Source: Drosophila persimilis (Eukaryota > Arthropoda > Insecta > Diptera > Drosophilidae). Taken from it: 64,000 bases of DNA. This document shows positions 35,001-45,492 of the stretch, in pieces. Both the position numbers and the translations under genes were made by a program. The notes beneath the pieces are model-generated. The model ran no database searches and was not told the origin of the DNA. It saw only the letters and a program-made list of their open reading frames with translations. Positions within the stretch are counted from its first letter, which is position 1; each line of letters starts with the position of its first letter. The DNA is taken from assembly GCF_003286085.1 (NCBI RefSeq), contig NW_020825706.1, positions 4,464,001-4,528,000 on the forward strand, given 5' to 3'.

Positions 35001-36792
35001 CGGTGGCGGGAAAATATCTATCCGCTGGCGGAAAACTTTTCTCCAGAGGGGGAAATTTATAGCCCCTGCCGGACAACTTATCTCCGCTGACGAGCTACGT
35101 TTCTCCGCCGGCAGAAAACTTATCTCCGCTGGCAGAACATTTACCTCCGGCGGCGGGAAATTTATATCCCCGGCTTGACAACTTATTTCTGCTATCGAAA
35201 TACGTCTCTCCGCTGGCGGAAAACTTATTTCCGGTGGCGGGAAATATATATCCCCTGCCGGACAACTTATCTCTGCTGACGAAATACGTCTCTTCGCTGG
35301 CGAAAAACTTATTTCCGGTGCCGGAAAATCTATATCCCCTGCCGGACAACTTATCTCTGCTGACGAAATATGTCTCTACGCTGGCAGAAAACTTATCTCC
35401 GGCGGAGGGAAATTTATATCCCCTGCCGGACAACTTATCTCTGCTGACAAAATACGTCTCTCCGGTGGCGGAAAACTTATCTCCGGTGGCGGGAAATTTA
35501 TATCCCCTGCCGGACAACTTATCTCTGCTGACAAAATACGTCTCTCCGGTGGCGGAAAACTTATCTCCGGTGGCGGGAAATTTATATCCCCTGCCGGACA
35601 ACTTATCTCTGCGGACAAAATACGTCTCTCCGCTGGCAGAAAACTTAACTCCGGTGGCGGGAAATTTATATCCGCTGGCGGAAAACTTTTCTCCAGAGGG
35701 GGAAATTTATAGCCCCTGCCGGACAACTTATCTCTGCTGACAAAATACGTCTCTCCGGTGGCGGAAAACTTATCTCCGGTGGCGGGAAATTTATATCCCC
35801 TGCCGGACAACTTATCTCTGCTGACAAAATACATCTCTCCGCTGGCGGAAAACTTATCTGCGGTAGCGGGAAATTTATATCCGCTGGCGGAAAACTTTTC
35901 TCCGCTGACAGACATCTTATCTTATCTTATCTCTGCTGACAAAATACGTCTCTCCGCTGGCAGAAAACTTTTCTCCGATGGCGGGAAATTTATATCCCCT
36001 GCCGGACAACTTTTCTCTGCTGACAAAATACGTCTCTCCGCTGGCAGAAAACTTATCTCCGGCGGCGGGAAATTTATATCCCCGGCCTGACAACTTATCT
36101 CTGCTAACGAAATACGTCTCTCCGCTGGCGGAAAACTTATTTAGGGTGGCGGGAAATATATATCCCCTGCCGGACAACTTATCTCTGCTGACGAAATACG
36201 TCTCTCCGCTGGCGGAAAACTTATTTCCGGTGCCGGAAAATCTATATCCCCTGCCGGACAACTTATCTCTGCTGACGAAATATGTCTCTCCGCTGGCAGA
36301 AAACTTATCTCCGGTGGCGGGAAATTTATATCCCCTGCCGGACAACTTTTCTCTCCGCTGGCGGAAAACTTATCTCCGGCGGCGTGAAATCTATATTTAC
36401 TGCCAGGCAACTTATCTCTGCTGACGAAATACGTCTCTCCGCTGGCAGAAAACTTATCTCCGGTGGCGGGAAATTTCTATCCGATGGCGGAAAACTTTTC
36501 TCCAGAGGGGAAAATTTATAGCCCCTGCCGGACAACTTTTCTCTCCGCTGGCAGAAAACTTAACTCCGGTGGCGGGAAATTTATATCCGCTGGCGGAAAA
36601 CTTTTCTCCAAAGGGGGAAATTTATAGCCCCTGCCGGACAACTTATCTCTGCTGACAAAATACGTCTCTCCGGTGGCGGAAAACTTATTTCCGGTGGCGG
36701 GAAATATATATCCCCTGCCGGACAACTTATCTCTGCTGACGAAATACGTCTCTCCGCTGGCAGTAAACTTATCTCCGGTGGCGGGAAATATA
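32062..36792. repeat. Satellite array with 977-bp higher-order repeat and chimeric junction
   Basis: A-like satellite up to about 34,910, then B-type to 36,792. A higher-order unit marked by ACATTTACTTACTTTACTTATGG (ACTTAATTTACTTATGG in the first copy) begins near 32,711, 33,688 and 34,665, a period of 977 bp. The third copy is cut at about 34,903-34,924 within a shared ACTTATCTCCGGCGGCG and continues as a copy of the segment starting near 29,985. Confidence 0.85.
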
Positions 36793-37081
36793 TGTAAGAT
36801 TAATATTAAAGTATCGTTTATTAATAATGTTTTGATCGAAAAAGAGTACAAAGTGTTTGATTTAAGATGTGCAATTAATGATTCTGTTCTTCCGACTTTT
36901 TGTTCAACTTTCTGCTTCTACTTCCAACAACCGACTCCCATATCGATAACCCCTTATCGGCTAGGTCTTTTAAACATCGGTTAAGTCTGGTTATATCGGT
37001 TAGGTCTTATCGATGGTATCTTAAGTTCAAATGTTAATTTAGATGGGATAGTGTTAACTGCTTGATACACTGTCCTTTACA
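36793..37081. mobile_element. 289-bp short element, copy 2
   Basis: Same 289 bp as copy 1 with one visible difference (TTATCGG here, TTATTGG in copy 1). The flanking satellite on both sides also matches copy 1 for hundreds of bases, so this copy arose by duplication of the array segment. Confidence 0.75.
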
Positions 37082-40000
37082 TATATATCCCCTGCCGGGC
37101 AACTTATCTCCGCAGACGAACTACGTTCCTCCGTCGGCAGAAAACTTATCTCTGCTGGCAGAACATTTACCTCCGGCGGCGGGAAATTTATATCCCCTGC
37201 CGGACAACTTATCTCTACTGACAAAATACGTCTCTCCGCTTGCAGAAAACTGATCTCCGGCGGCGAGAAGTTTATATCCCCGGCCTGACAACTTATCTCT
37301 GCTAACGAAATATGTCTCTCCGCTGGCGGAAAACTTATTTCCGGTGGCGGGAAATATATATCCCCTGCCGGACAACTTATCTCTGCTGACGAAATACGTC
37401 TCTCCGCTGGCAGTAAACTTATCTCCGGTGGCGGGAAATATATGTAAGATTAATATTAAAGTATCGTTTATTAATAATGTTTTGATCGAAAAAGAGTACA
37501 AAGTGTTTGATTTAAGATGTGCAATTAATGATTCTGTTCTTCCGACTTTTTGTTCAACTTTCTGCTTCTACTTCCAACAACCGACTCCCATATCGATAAC
37601 CCCTTATCGGCTAGGTCTTTTAAACATCGGTTAAGTCTGGTTATATCGGTTAGGTCTTATCGATGGTATCTTAAGTTCAAATGTTAATTTAGATGGGATA
37701 GTGTTAACTGCTTGATACACTGTCCTTTACATATATATCCCCTGCCGGGCAACTTATCTCCGCAGACGAACTACGTTCCTCCGTCGGCAGAAAACTTATC
37801 TCTGCTGGCAGAACATTTACCTCCGGCGGCGGGAAATTTATATCCCCTGCCGGACAACTTATCTCTACTGACAAAATACGTCTCTCCGCTTGCAGAAAAC
37901 TTATCTCCGGCGGCGGGAAATCTATATCCTCTGCCAGACAACTTATCTCTGCTAACGAAATACGTCTCTCCGCTGGCGGAAAACTTATCTCCGGCGGCGG
38001 GAAATCTATATCCGCTGCCGGACATCTTATCTCTGCTAACGAAATACGTCTCTCCGCTGGCGGAAAACTTATCTCCGGCGGCGGGAAATCTATATTTCCT
38101 ACCGGACAACTTATCTCTACTGACAAAATACGTCTCTCCGCTTGCAGAAAACTTATCTCCGGCGGCGAGAAGTTTATATCCCCGGCCTGACAACTTATCT
38201 CTGCTAACGAAATATGTCTCTCCGCTGGCGGAAAACTTATTTCCGGTGGCGGGAAATATATATCCCCTTCCGGACAACTTATCTCTGCTGACGAAATACG
38301 TCTCTACGCTGGCAGAAAACTTATCTCCGGCGGCGAGAAGTTTATATCCCCGGCCAGACAACTTATCTCTGCTAACGAAATACGTCTCTCCGCTGGCGGA
38401 AAACTTATTTCCGGTGCCGGGAAATCTATATCCGCTGGCGGACAACTTATCTCCGCTGGCAGACAATTTATCTCCTCTGACGAACTACGATTCTCCGCTG
38501 GCAGAAATGTTATTTCGGGCGGCGGGAATTTTTTATTCCCCTGACAGACAATTTATCCCCGCTGACGAATTACGTTTCTCCGCCGGCAGAAAACTTGTCT
38601 CCGCTGGCAGAACATTTACTTACTTTACTTATGGCGGCGAGGAATTTATATCACCTGCCGGACATCTTATCTCTGCTGACAAAATACATCTCTTCGCTGG
38701 CGGAAAACTTATTTCCGGTGGCGGGAAATCTATATCCCCTGCCGGATAACTTATCTCTGCTAACGAAATACGTCTCTCCGCTGGCGGAAAACTTATTTCT
38801 CGTGGCGGGAAATATATATCCCCTGCCGGACAACTTATCTCTACTGACAAAATACGTCTCTCCGCTTGCAGAAAACTTATCTCCGGTGGCGGGAAATCTA
38901 TATCCTCTGCCAGACAACTTATCTCTGCTAACGAAATACGTCTCTCCGCTGGCGGAAAACTTATCTCCGGCGGCGGGAAATCTATATCCGCTGCCGGACA
39001 TCTTATCTCTGCTAACGAAATACGTCTCTCCGCTGGCGGAAAACTTATCTCCGGCGGCGGGAAATCTATATTTCCTACCGGACAACTTATCTCTACTGAC
39101 AAAATACGTCTCTCCGCTTGCAGAAAACTTATCTCCGGCGGCGAGAAGTTTATATCCCCGGCCTGACAACTTATCTCTGCTAACGAAATATGTCTCTCCG
39201 CTGGCGGAAAACTTATTTCCGGTGGCGGGAAATATATATCCCCTTCCGGACAACTTATCTCTGCTGACGAAATACGTCTCTACGCTGGCAGAAAACTTAT
39301 CTCCGGCGGCGAGAAGTTTATATCCCCGGCCAGACAACTTATCTCTGCTAACGAAATACGTCTCTCCGCTGGCGGAAAAATTATTTCCGGTGCCGGGAAA
39401 TCTATATCCGCTGGCGGACAACTTATCTCCGCTGGCAGACAATTTATCTCCTCTGACGAACTACGATTCTCCGCTGGCAGAAATGTTATTTCGGGCGGCG
39501 GGAATTTTTTATTCCCCTGACAGACAATTTATCCCCGCTGACGAATTACGTTTCTCCGCCGGCAGAAAACTTGTCTCCGCTGGCAGAACATTTACTTACT
39601 TTACTTATGGCGGCGAGGAATTTATATCACCTGCCGGACATCTTATCTCTGCTGACAAAATACATCTCTTCGCTGGCGGAAAACTTATTTCCGGTGGCGG
39701 GAAATCTATATCCCCTGCCGGACAACTTATCTCTGCTAACGAAATACGTCTCTCCGCTGGCGGAAAACTTATCTCTGCTGACGAAATACATCTCTCCGCT
39801 TGCAGAAAACTTATCTCCGGTGGCGGGAAATTTAGATCCGCTGCCGGAAAACTTTTCTCCAGAGGGGGAAATTTATAGCCATTGCCGGACAACTTATCTC
39901 CGCTGACGAACTGCGTTTCTCCGCCGGCAGAAAACTAATCTCCGCTGGCAGAACATTTACCTCCGGCGGCGGGAAATCTATATCCCCTGCCGGACAACTT

Positions 40001-40864
40001 ATCTCTGCTGACAAAATACGTTTCTCCGCTGGCGGAAAATCTATCTCCGGTGGCGGGAAATTAATATCCGCGGGCGGAAAACTTTTCTCCGCTGACAGAC
40101 TTCTTATCTCCGCTGGCGGAAAACCTATCTCCGGTGGTGGGAAATTTATATCCGCTGGCGGAAAACTTTTCTCCAGAGGGGGAAATTTATAGCCATTGCC
40201 GGACAACTTATCTCCGCTGACGAACTGCGTTTCTCCGCCGGCAGAAAACTAATCTCCGCTGGCAGAACATTTACCTCCGGCGGCGGGAAATCTATATCCC
40301 CTGCCGGACAACTTATCTCTGCTGACAAAATACGTCTCTCCGCTGGCGGAAAACTTATCTCCGGTGGCGGGAAATTTATATCCCCTGCCGGACAACTTAT
40401 CTCTGCTGACAAAATACGTCTCTCCGCTGGCGGAAAACTTATCTCCGGTGGTGGGCAATTTATATCCGCTGGCGGAAAACTTATCTCCAGAGGGGGAAAT
40501 TTATAGCCATTGCCGGACAACTTATCTCCGCTGACGAACTGCGTTTCTCCGCCGGCAGAAAACTTATCTCCGTTGGCAGAACATTTACCTCCGGCGGCGG
40601 AAATTCATATCCCCTGCCGGACAACTTATCTCTGTTGACAAAAAACGTCTCTCCGGTGGCGGAAAACTAATTTCTGGTGGCGGGAAATATAAATCACCTG
40701 CCGGACAACTTATCTCTGCTGCCGAAATACGTCTCTCCGCTGGCAGAAAACTTACCTCCGGCGGCGGGAAATTTATATCCCCTGCCGGACAACTTATCTC
40801 TGCTGACGAAAAAACGTCGCTCCGCTGGCGGACAACTTATTTCCGGTGGCGGGAAACTTATATC
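37082..40864. repeat. Satellite array between the 289-bp elements and copia
   Basis: Excludes copy 3 of the 289-bp element. After about 37,890 the array re-enters the 977-bp higher-order repeat; its markers lie at 38,632 and 39,608. From about 39,840 a short B-like module (AGAGGGGGAAATTTATAGCC followed by ATTGCCGGACAACTTATCTC) is repeated about 314 bp apart (39,860, 40,174, 40,488). Ends at the copia 5' LTR. Confidence 0.9.
37443..37731. mobile_element. 289-bp short element, copy 3
   Basis: Apparently identical to copy 2 and exactly 650 bp downstream of it. The 361 bp of satellite between the two copies and the 5' flank fit a 650-bp tandem duplication. Confidence 0.75.
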
Positions 40865-41081
40865 TGTTGAAATTTGATGTGTAACCATAATATGATCTGT
40901 CTGCCAACGCTAATTAACATAATGTACATGAACAGCGAGAGCCTCTGTTATCTCTCGTCTCTCCTATTCGTATGTAAGTACATATGTACACATGTCATCT
41001 CTTCAGTTCTGAATAAACCACTTATGAGCACAGACGCGTCGTTCTCTATTTAATACATGACAAAAGGCGCAATTCACAATA
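40865..41081 (+). repeat. 5' LTR of copia
   Basis: A 217-bp LTR beginning TGTTGAAATTTG and ending TTCACAATA. It contains a perfect 12-bp palindrome GTACATATGTAC at 40,978-40,989 and AATAAA at 41,012-41,017. It differs from the 3' LTR at four positions (for example TGCCAACG here, TGGCAACG there). Confidence 0.92.
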
Positions 41082-41093
41082 GGTTATGGGCCC
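41082..41093 (+). promoter_or_regulatory. copia primer-binding site, internal initiator tRNA-Met type
   Basis: GGTTATGGGCCC directly follows the LTR. It is complementary to the anticodon arm of initiator tRNA-Met (GGGCCCATAACC), not to a tRNA 3' end. This is the half-tRNA priming known for Drosophila copia, in which a cleaved 5' half of the tRNA is the primer. Confidence 0.85.
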
Positions 41094-41228
41094 TGATCAC
41101 CGAAAGATCGGGCGTGTATTAAAGACAATTAAAAAAACGTGGTAGAACTGGAAGTTAATATTTTGTTTGATGCAATTGCAAATAAATCGTGCACTAGTTA
41201 GAAAGTGGCGTGTAGCAATTAAAACAAA

Positions 41229-42512
41229 ATGATTGTGTCTCTGCAAATTGAAAAATTGGGGGAAGACAATTACGATGTGTGGTCTATGTCCATGCGTAGT
41301 GTATTGATCACAACGGATTTGTGGACATATGTAAGTGGTAAAGCCGAAAGGCCACAGGAGGAAGCAGCAGGAACACAGGAGCACTTGGCACAGTGGGACA
41401 AGGCTGATCAAAAGGCGTTGGCATGTATTATATTAAATGTAAAAGCAACGCAGTTGATGCACATAAAGTCGTGCACAACGTCGAAGCAGGCGTGGCAAAA
41501 ATTACGCGATGTACATGTGTCAGTGGGACCAGTGCGAAAGGTACAGTTATACCAAAAACTTTTGCGGCAAAATATGCAAAACGGTGATAACGTGGTACAA
41601 TATGTAAATTCTTTCGTGGAAATTACTGAAAAGTTAGCCGAGCTAAATATCGACATTCAAGACGAGCTAAAAGTAATAATGTTGTTGTCGAGCTTGCCCA
41701 GCGGTTGGGAAAATTTCGTCGTGGCGATAGAAACACGCGACAGTCTGCCGTCGTTCGAAACGGTAAAAGTAAAAATACTTGAAGAAGGAGCACGTAAAGA
41801 CGAAAGAGACGATCGTGAGCTTGCTGTACAGGCAGTGTACGCACACACACAGACTCAAAGAAACGGTGCGCGTTCGAAGAATTACGGCGCCAGTCGAAAA
41901 GACAGCAAACGAGACGGCCAGAAATCCAACGAGCATCGCGAGTTTCGAGGAAAATGCTACAAATGTAAACAAAGCGGGCACTGCGCATCCGAGTGCAAAA
42001 GCAACAAAGATAATACGAAAGAGTACGTAAGGGATGAAAAATCAAACTGTTTAATGCACAGCTGCGTTGTTAAGCAGCGAAAAAATTCTTGGTGTATCGA
42101 CAGTGGGGCAACATCGCATATGTGTTGTAATAAAAATTTGTTTGAAACCTTTAATAAGAAAAACACAACCATTATGTTGGCTGCAGAAAAGGATATTGAG
42201 TCCCTAGGTATTGGAACTGTAAAAATTAAATCAAATGAAACAAATATAGAATTGCGAAACGTGTTGTATGTGCCGGATTTAAAAATGAATTTTTTGTCGG
42301 TGAGCAAAGCAGCCGAGTTCGGGAATGTCACTACATTCGGAAATTCAGAAGCTTTAGTGCGAAATAAACATGGACATATAATGTTGCGAGCGGTACAAGA
42401 AAACAATTTATACGTGTATGGAGTGGAAAAAACCACTGATGCAGTGCATTTGATATCCGATATATCTCTTGCAAAAAAATGGCACAGCCGCTACGGGCCT
42501 TTAAATTTTTAA
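41229..42512 (+). CDS. gag: copia Gag-protease (427 aa), ends at a premature stop
   Basis: ATG start 148 bp after the LTR. Residues about 1-190 match copia-type Gag (KLGEDNYDVWSMSMRSVL, SLPSGWENFVVAI). A CX2CX4HX4C zinc knuckle lies at 243-256 (CYKCKQSGHCASEC). The aspartic protease has WCIDSGATSHMC with the DSG at 291-293. The start of the gag-pre-integrase domain (KKWHSRYGPLNF) is followed by TAA at 42,510-42,512, where copia polyproteins read on. Gag and protease themselves look intact and could still be made; the downstream enzymes are cut off. Confidence 0.9.
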   Translation: MIVSLQIEKLGEDNYDVWSMSMRSVLITTDLWTYVSGKAERPQEEAAGTQEHLAQWDKADQKALACIILNVKATQLMHIKSCTTSKQAWQKLRDVHVSVGPVRKVQLYQKLLRQNMQNGDNVVQYVNSFVEITEKLAELNIDIQDELKVIMLLSSLPSGWENFVVAIETRDSLPSFETVKVKILEEGARKDERDDRELAVQAVYAHTQTQRNGARSKNYGASRKDSKRDGQKSNEHREFRGKCYKCKQSGHCASECKSNKDNTKEYVRDEKSNCLMHSCVVKQRKNSWCIDSGATSHMCCNKNLFETFNKKNTTIMLAAEKDIESLGIGTVKIKSNETNIELRNVLYVPDLKMNFLSVSKAAEFGNVTTFGNSEALVRNKHGHIMLRAVQENNLYVYGVEKTTDAVHLISDISLAKKWHSRYGPLNF

Positions 42513-45238
42513 AATTTAAAGAATCTTTGTGAGAAAGAACGTGTAATCGGGATAAAATTAAAAACGTATCCGTAAACACAAATTGCGACACATGCAATAA
42601 GGCTAAAATATGTGCATTGCCGTTCCCACACAAGGCAGAACGTGTTACGAAAAGTGTTCTCGAATTGATCCATACCGACGTATGCGGACCTATGCATGTT
42701 AAATCTCTGGCTGGAAACCGTTATTTTGTTACATTTATAGACGATTACTCGCGAAAAATTCACGTATATTTTATTCGCGCCAAAAATCAAGTTTTTGAGA
42801 AATTTAAAATGTATAAAAGTTATGTTGAGTGCCAAACCGAAAAAACAATCAAAGCCTTGCGAAGCGATAACGGTACTAAGTACATAAATAATGAATTTAC
42901 AAATTTTTTAAATGCGTGCGGAATAAAAAGAGAACTAACGGTGCCTTACACACCTCAGCAAAACGGCGTTGCTGAGCGCGCAAATCGTACAATCGTTGAA
43001 ATGGCAAGGAGTATGTTAATTCATGCAAATTTAAAAGAATTTTTGTGGGCTGAAGCCGTTCAAACTGCAGTATATTTGAGAAATAGATGTCCGACCAGAG
43101 CGTTAAATGGATGCACCCCCTTCGAGGCTTGGAACAAGCGCAAGCCGTCGGTAAACCATCTGAAAATATTTGGTTCACGCGCATTTGCACTGGAAAAAAC
43201 CAAAAAAGGCAAATTCGTTGCAAAAGGAAAGAAGTACATTTTTGTTGGCTACTCTTTTGCAGCAAAAGCATATCGTTTATATGACCAAGAAAAGCGAATG
43301 ATAGTGGAACGCCGAGACGTCAAAATTGTGGAGGGTGAGTTCGTCAAGGAAGTAAATGATATTTACGAAAATGGAGATCAGACTGAGGATCTTGCAAAAA
43401 TCATCATACGCTTTGAGTCAAACGAAGAACCTGTGCAGGTACAAACTGTTGTTGAGCCCGAAGAAGAAACGATTAGCAACATTGACAACAGCGATGATGA
43501 TGAGGAGGAGTACTTCGTGAGTGCAAGCGATACAGAACAGAGCCGCAGCTCAGATGAAGAAGACATCCCACAAATACGTGGCCCAGGAAGGCCAAAAATC
43601 ATTCGTACTGGTCAACCTGGCAGACCAAAGAAGCAGTACAGTGTCCTCAACAATCTTAGCTGCTCCGATGACATTGAGACTCCACGGACCGTTGCAGAGG
43701 CGTTGCAAAGCCACGATGCAGAAGAATGGAAAAAATCTATGCGAAAGGAATTCGATGCACTCGTGTCAAAAAATACATGGACTCCTGTCAATCTTCCGCC
43801 CGGAAAAAAGGCTATAGGTTCAAAATGGGTTTTCAGAATCAAACGCAACCAAAACGGTGACATTGAAAGGTTTAAGTCGAGACTTGTGGCACAAGAATGT
43901 GGCCAGCAGTTTGGCGTAAACTACTGGGAGACATATTCTCCAGTGATACGTTATGAGACAATCCGAATGTTATTTGCGATTGCTGCAGAAAAGCAGTTAC
44001 ACATGCATCAGGTGGATATCTCTAACGCGTATCTCAACGGTAAACTCCAAAAAGTCGCCTACATGAAGCAACCCGTAGGCTTTATAGATGAGCAGAACCC
44101 CCACAAGGTACTCAAACTTCAAAAGGCTATCTATGGGCTGAAGCAGTCTGGACGTGTCTGGAATGACACATTGAACGAGGTGCTGGTTAACATGGGCTTT
44201 AAAAAAAGTCAACACGAGCCATGTCTATACGTCAAACAGCATCAACAAGGCTTCAGTTATATAGCAGTTTACGTCGACGACCTGATAATCATCTGTCCAA
44301 AAGAGATGGACGTCAGCGCGATCAAGCAAAATATCGCATCCGTATTTGAGATGAAAGATGGAGGTCAGCTCAACTTTTTCCCAGGCATGGAAATTCATCG
44401 AGAAGGCAAACAAGGCGCCCTCAAGTTATGCCAGAAGAGGTATATTGAAAGCGTTTTATATATACTTATATTTATATATACTTTCGGTATGCAGGATTGC
44501 CGTCCAGTCGCAACACCACTTGACCCAGGTTTTCACGTTGGTTGTAAAGATGAAGAATGTGTAAAGGTAAATAAGACATATTATCAATCACTAATTGGTT
44601 CGCTCATGTACTTAGCAGTTTTGAGCCGGCCCGACATTCTTCATGCTGTGAGCAAACTATCACAGCGAAACCAAGACCCTCATGTGGAGCACGAAACTGC
44701 AGCTAAGCATGTGTTGCGCTATTTACGATGCACAATGAATATGAGCATCATCTACCAAAAGTCTGGAGAGCCAGTAAAAGGGTTCGCCGATGCTGATTGG
44801 GCAAATGATAAGCTGGACCGAAAATCATATTCCGGATACGTTTTCTTCCTAGCTGGTAGTGCGTTTTCGTGGACATCAGCCAAGCAGAGCGTCGTCGCCA
44901 TGAGCAGCACCGAAGCAGAGTATGTGGCGCTATCAACAGCCGCTAGAGAAGCAGTATATCTACAAGGTCTGTTGCAAGAGATTGGATACACAAATCAAGG
45001 GCCAATGACTATCTATGGTGACAACCTCAGTGCGCATCATATTGCGAAAAATCCTATTCACCATATACGCACAAAGCATATAGATTTAAAATATCATTTT
45101 GTTAGAGACAAAGTAGAAAGTAAAGAGATAAAACTTGAATATGTATCCACACAGAAAAACGTTGCCGATGTATTAACCAAAAGTTTATGTAAGCAAAAGC
45201 ATTATAGATTTGTAAAATCGCTTGGATTAATTGATTAA
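42513..45238 (+). pseudogene. pol: copia integrase-RT-RNase H part of the polyprotein (frameshifted)
   Basis: After the stop, gag-frame reading continues for about 16 codons, then a one-base loss in an A5 run (42,560-42,564) moves the rest to another frame, which stays open to 45,238. Residues here count from TTG 42,617. Upstream lies the integrase zinc motif (CDTCNKAKIC). Integrase catalytic residues are D21, D84 and E120 (D,D-35-E). An acidic linker (about 245-320) leads to two GRP-type AT-hook motifs (321-338). RT has QVDISNAYLNG and YVDD at 552-555; RNase H begins at GFADADW (722) and ends with the TKHIDLKYHFVRD box. No ATG begins this frame. Confidence 0.9.
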
Positions 45239-45275
45239 TACATTGTAATGACAAAATATTATGCTTAAGCAAAAG

Positions 45276-45492
45276 TGTTGAAATTTGAAGTGTAACCATA
45301 ATATGATCTGTCTGGCAACGCTAATTAACATAATGTACATGAACAGCGAGAGCCTCTGTTATCTCTCGTCTCTCCTATTCGTATGTAAGTACATATGTAC
45401 ACATGTCATCTCTTCAGTTCTGAATAAACCACTTATGAGCACAGACGCGTCGTTCTCTATTTAATATATGACAAAAGGCGCAATTTACAATA
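45276..45492 (+). repeat. 3' LTR of copia
   Basis: A 217-bp copy offset 4,411 bp from the 5' LTR, with AATAAA at 45,423-45,428. The 37 bp between the RNase H stop and the LTR contain only a weak purine run (GCAAAAG) as a polypurine tract candidate. Confidence 0.92.

Larger units (their letters stand above)
29985..37320. repeat. Segmental duplication, ~5 kb apart
   Basis: About 2.3 kb at 29,985-32,300 recurs at 34,921-37,320. The offset is 4,936 bp at the unusual GGGAAAATATCTATCCGC monomer (30,072 versus 35,008) and 5,020 bp at the 289-bp element; the difference is one extra 84-bp unit gained near 36,130-36,215. The duplicated segment carries B-type satellite, the 289-bp element and A-like satellite. 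Confidence 0.8.
40865..45492 (+). mobile_element. Ty1/copia LTR retrotransposon, nearly complete but frame-broken
   Basis: A 4,628-bp element with 217-bp LTRs and gene order Gag, protease, integrase, RT, RNase H, which defines Pseudoviridae (Ty1/copia). It is flanked by a 5-bp duplication ATATC at 40,860-40,864 and 45,493-45,497. LTRs differ at four sites of 217. One in-frame stop and one frameshift split the single copia-type ORF near 42,510-42,564, so this copy is probably dead although both halves are otherwise open. Confidence 0.95.
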
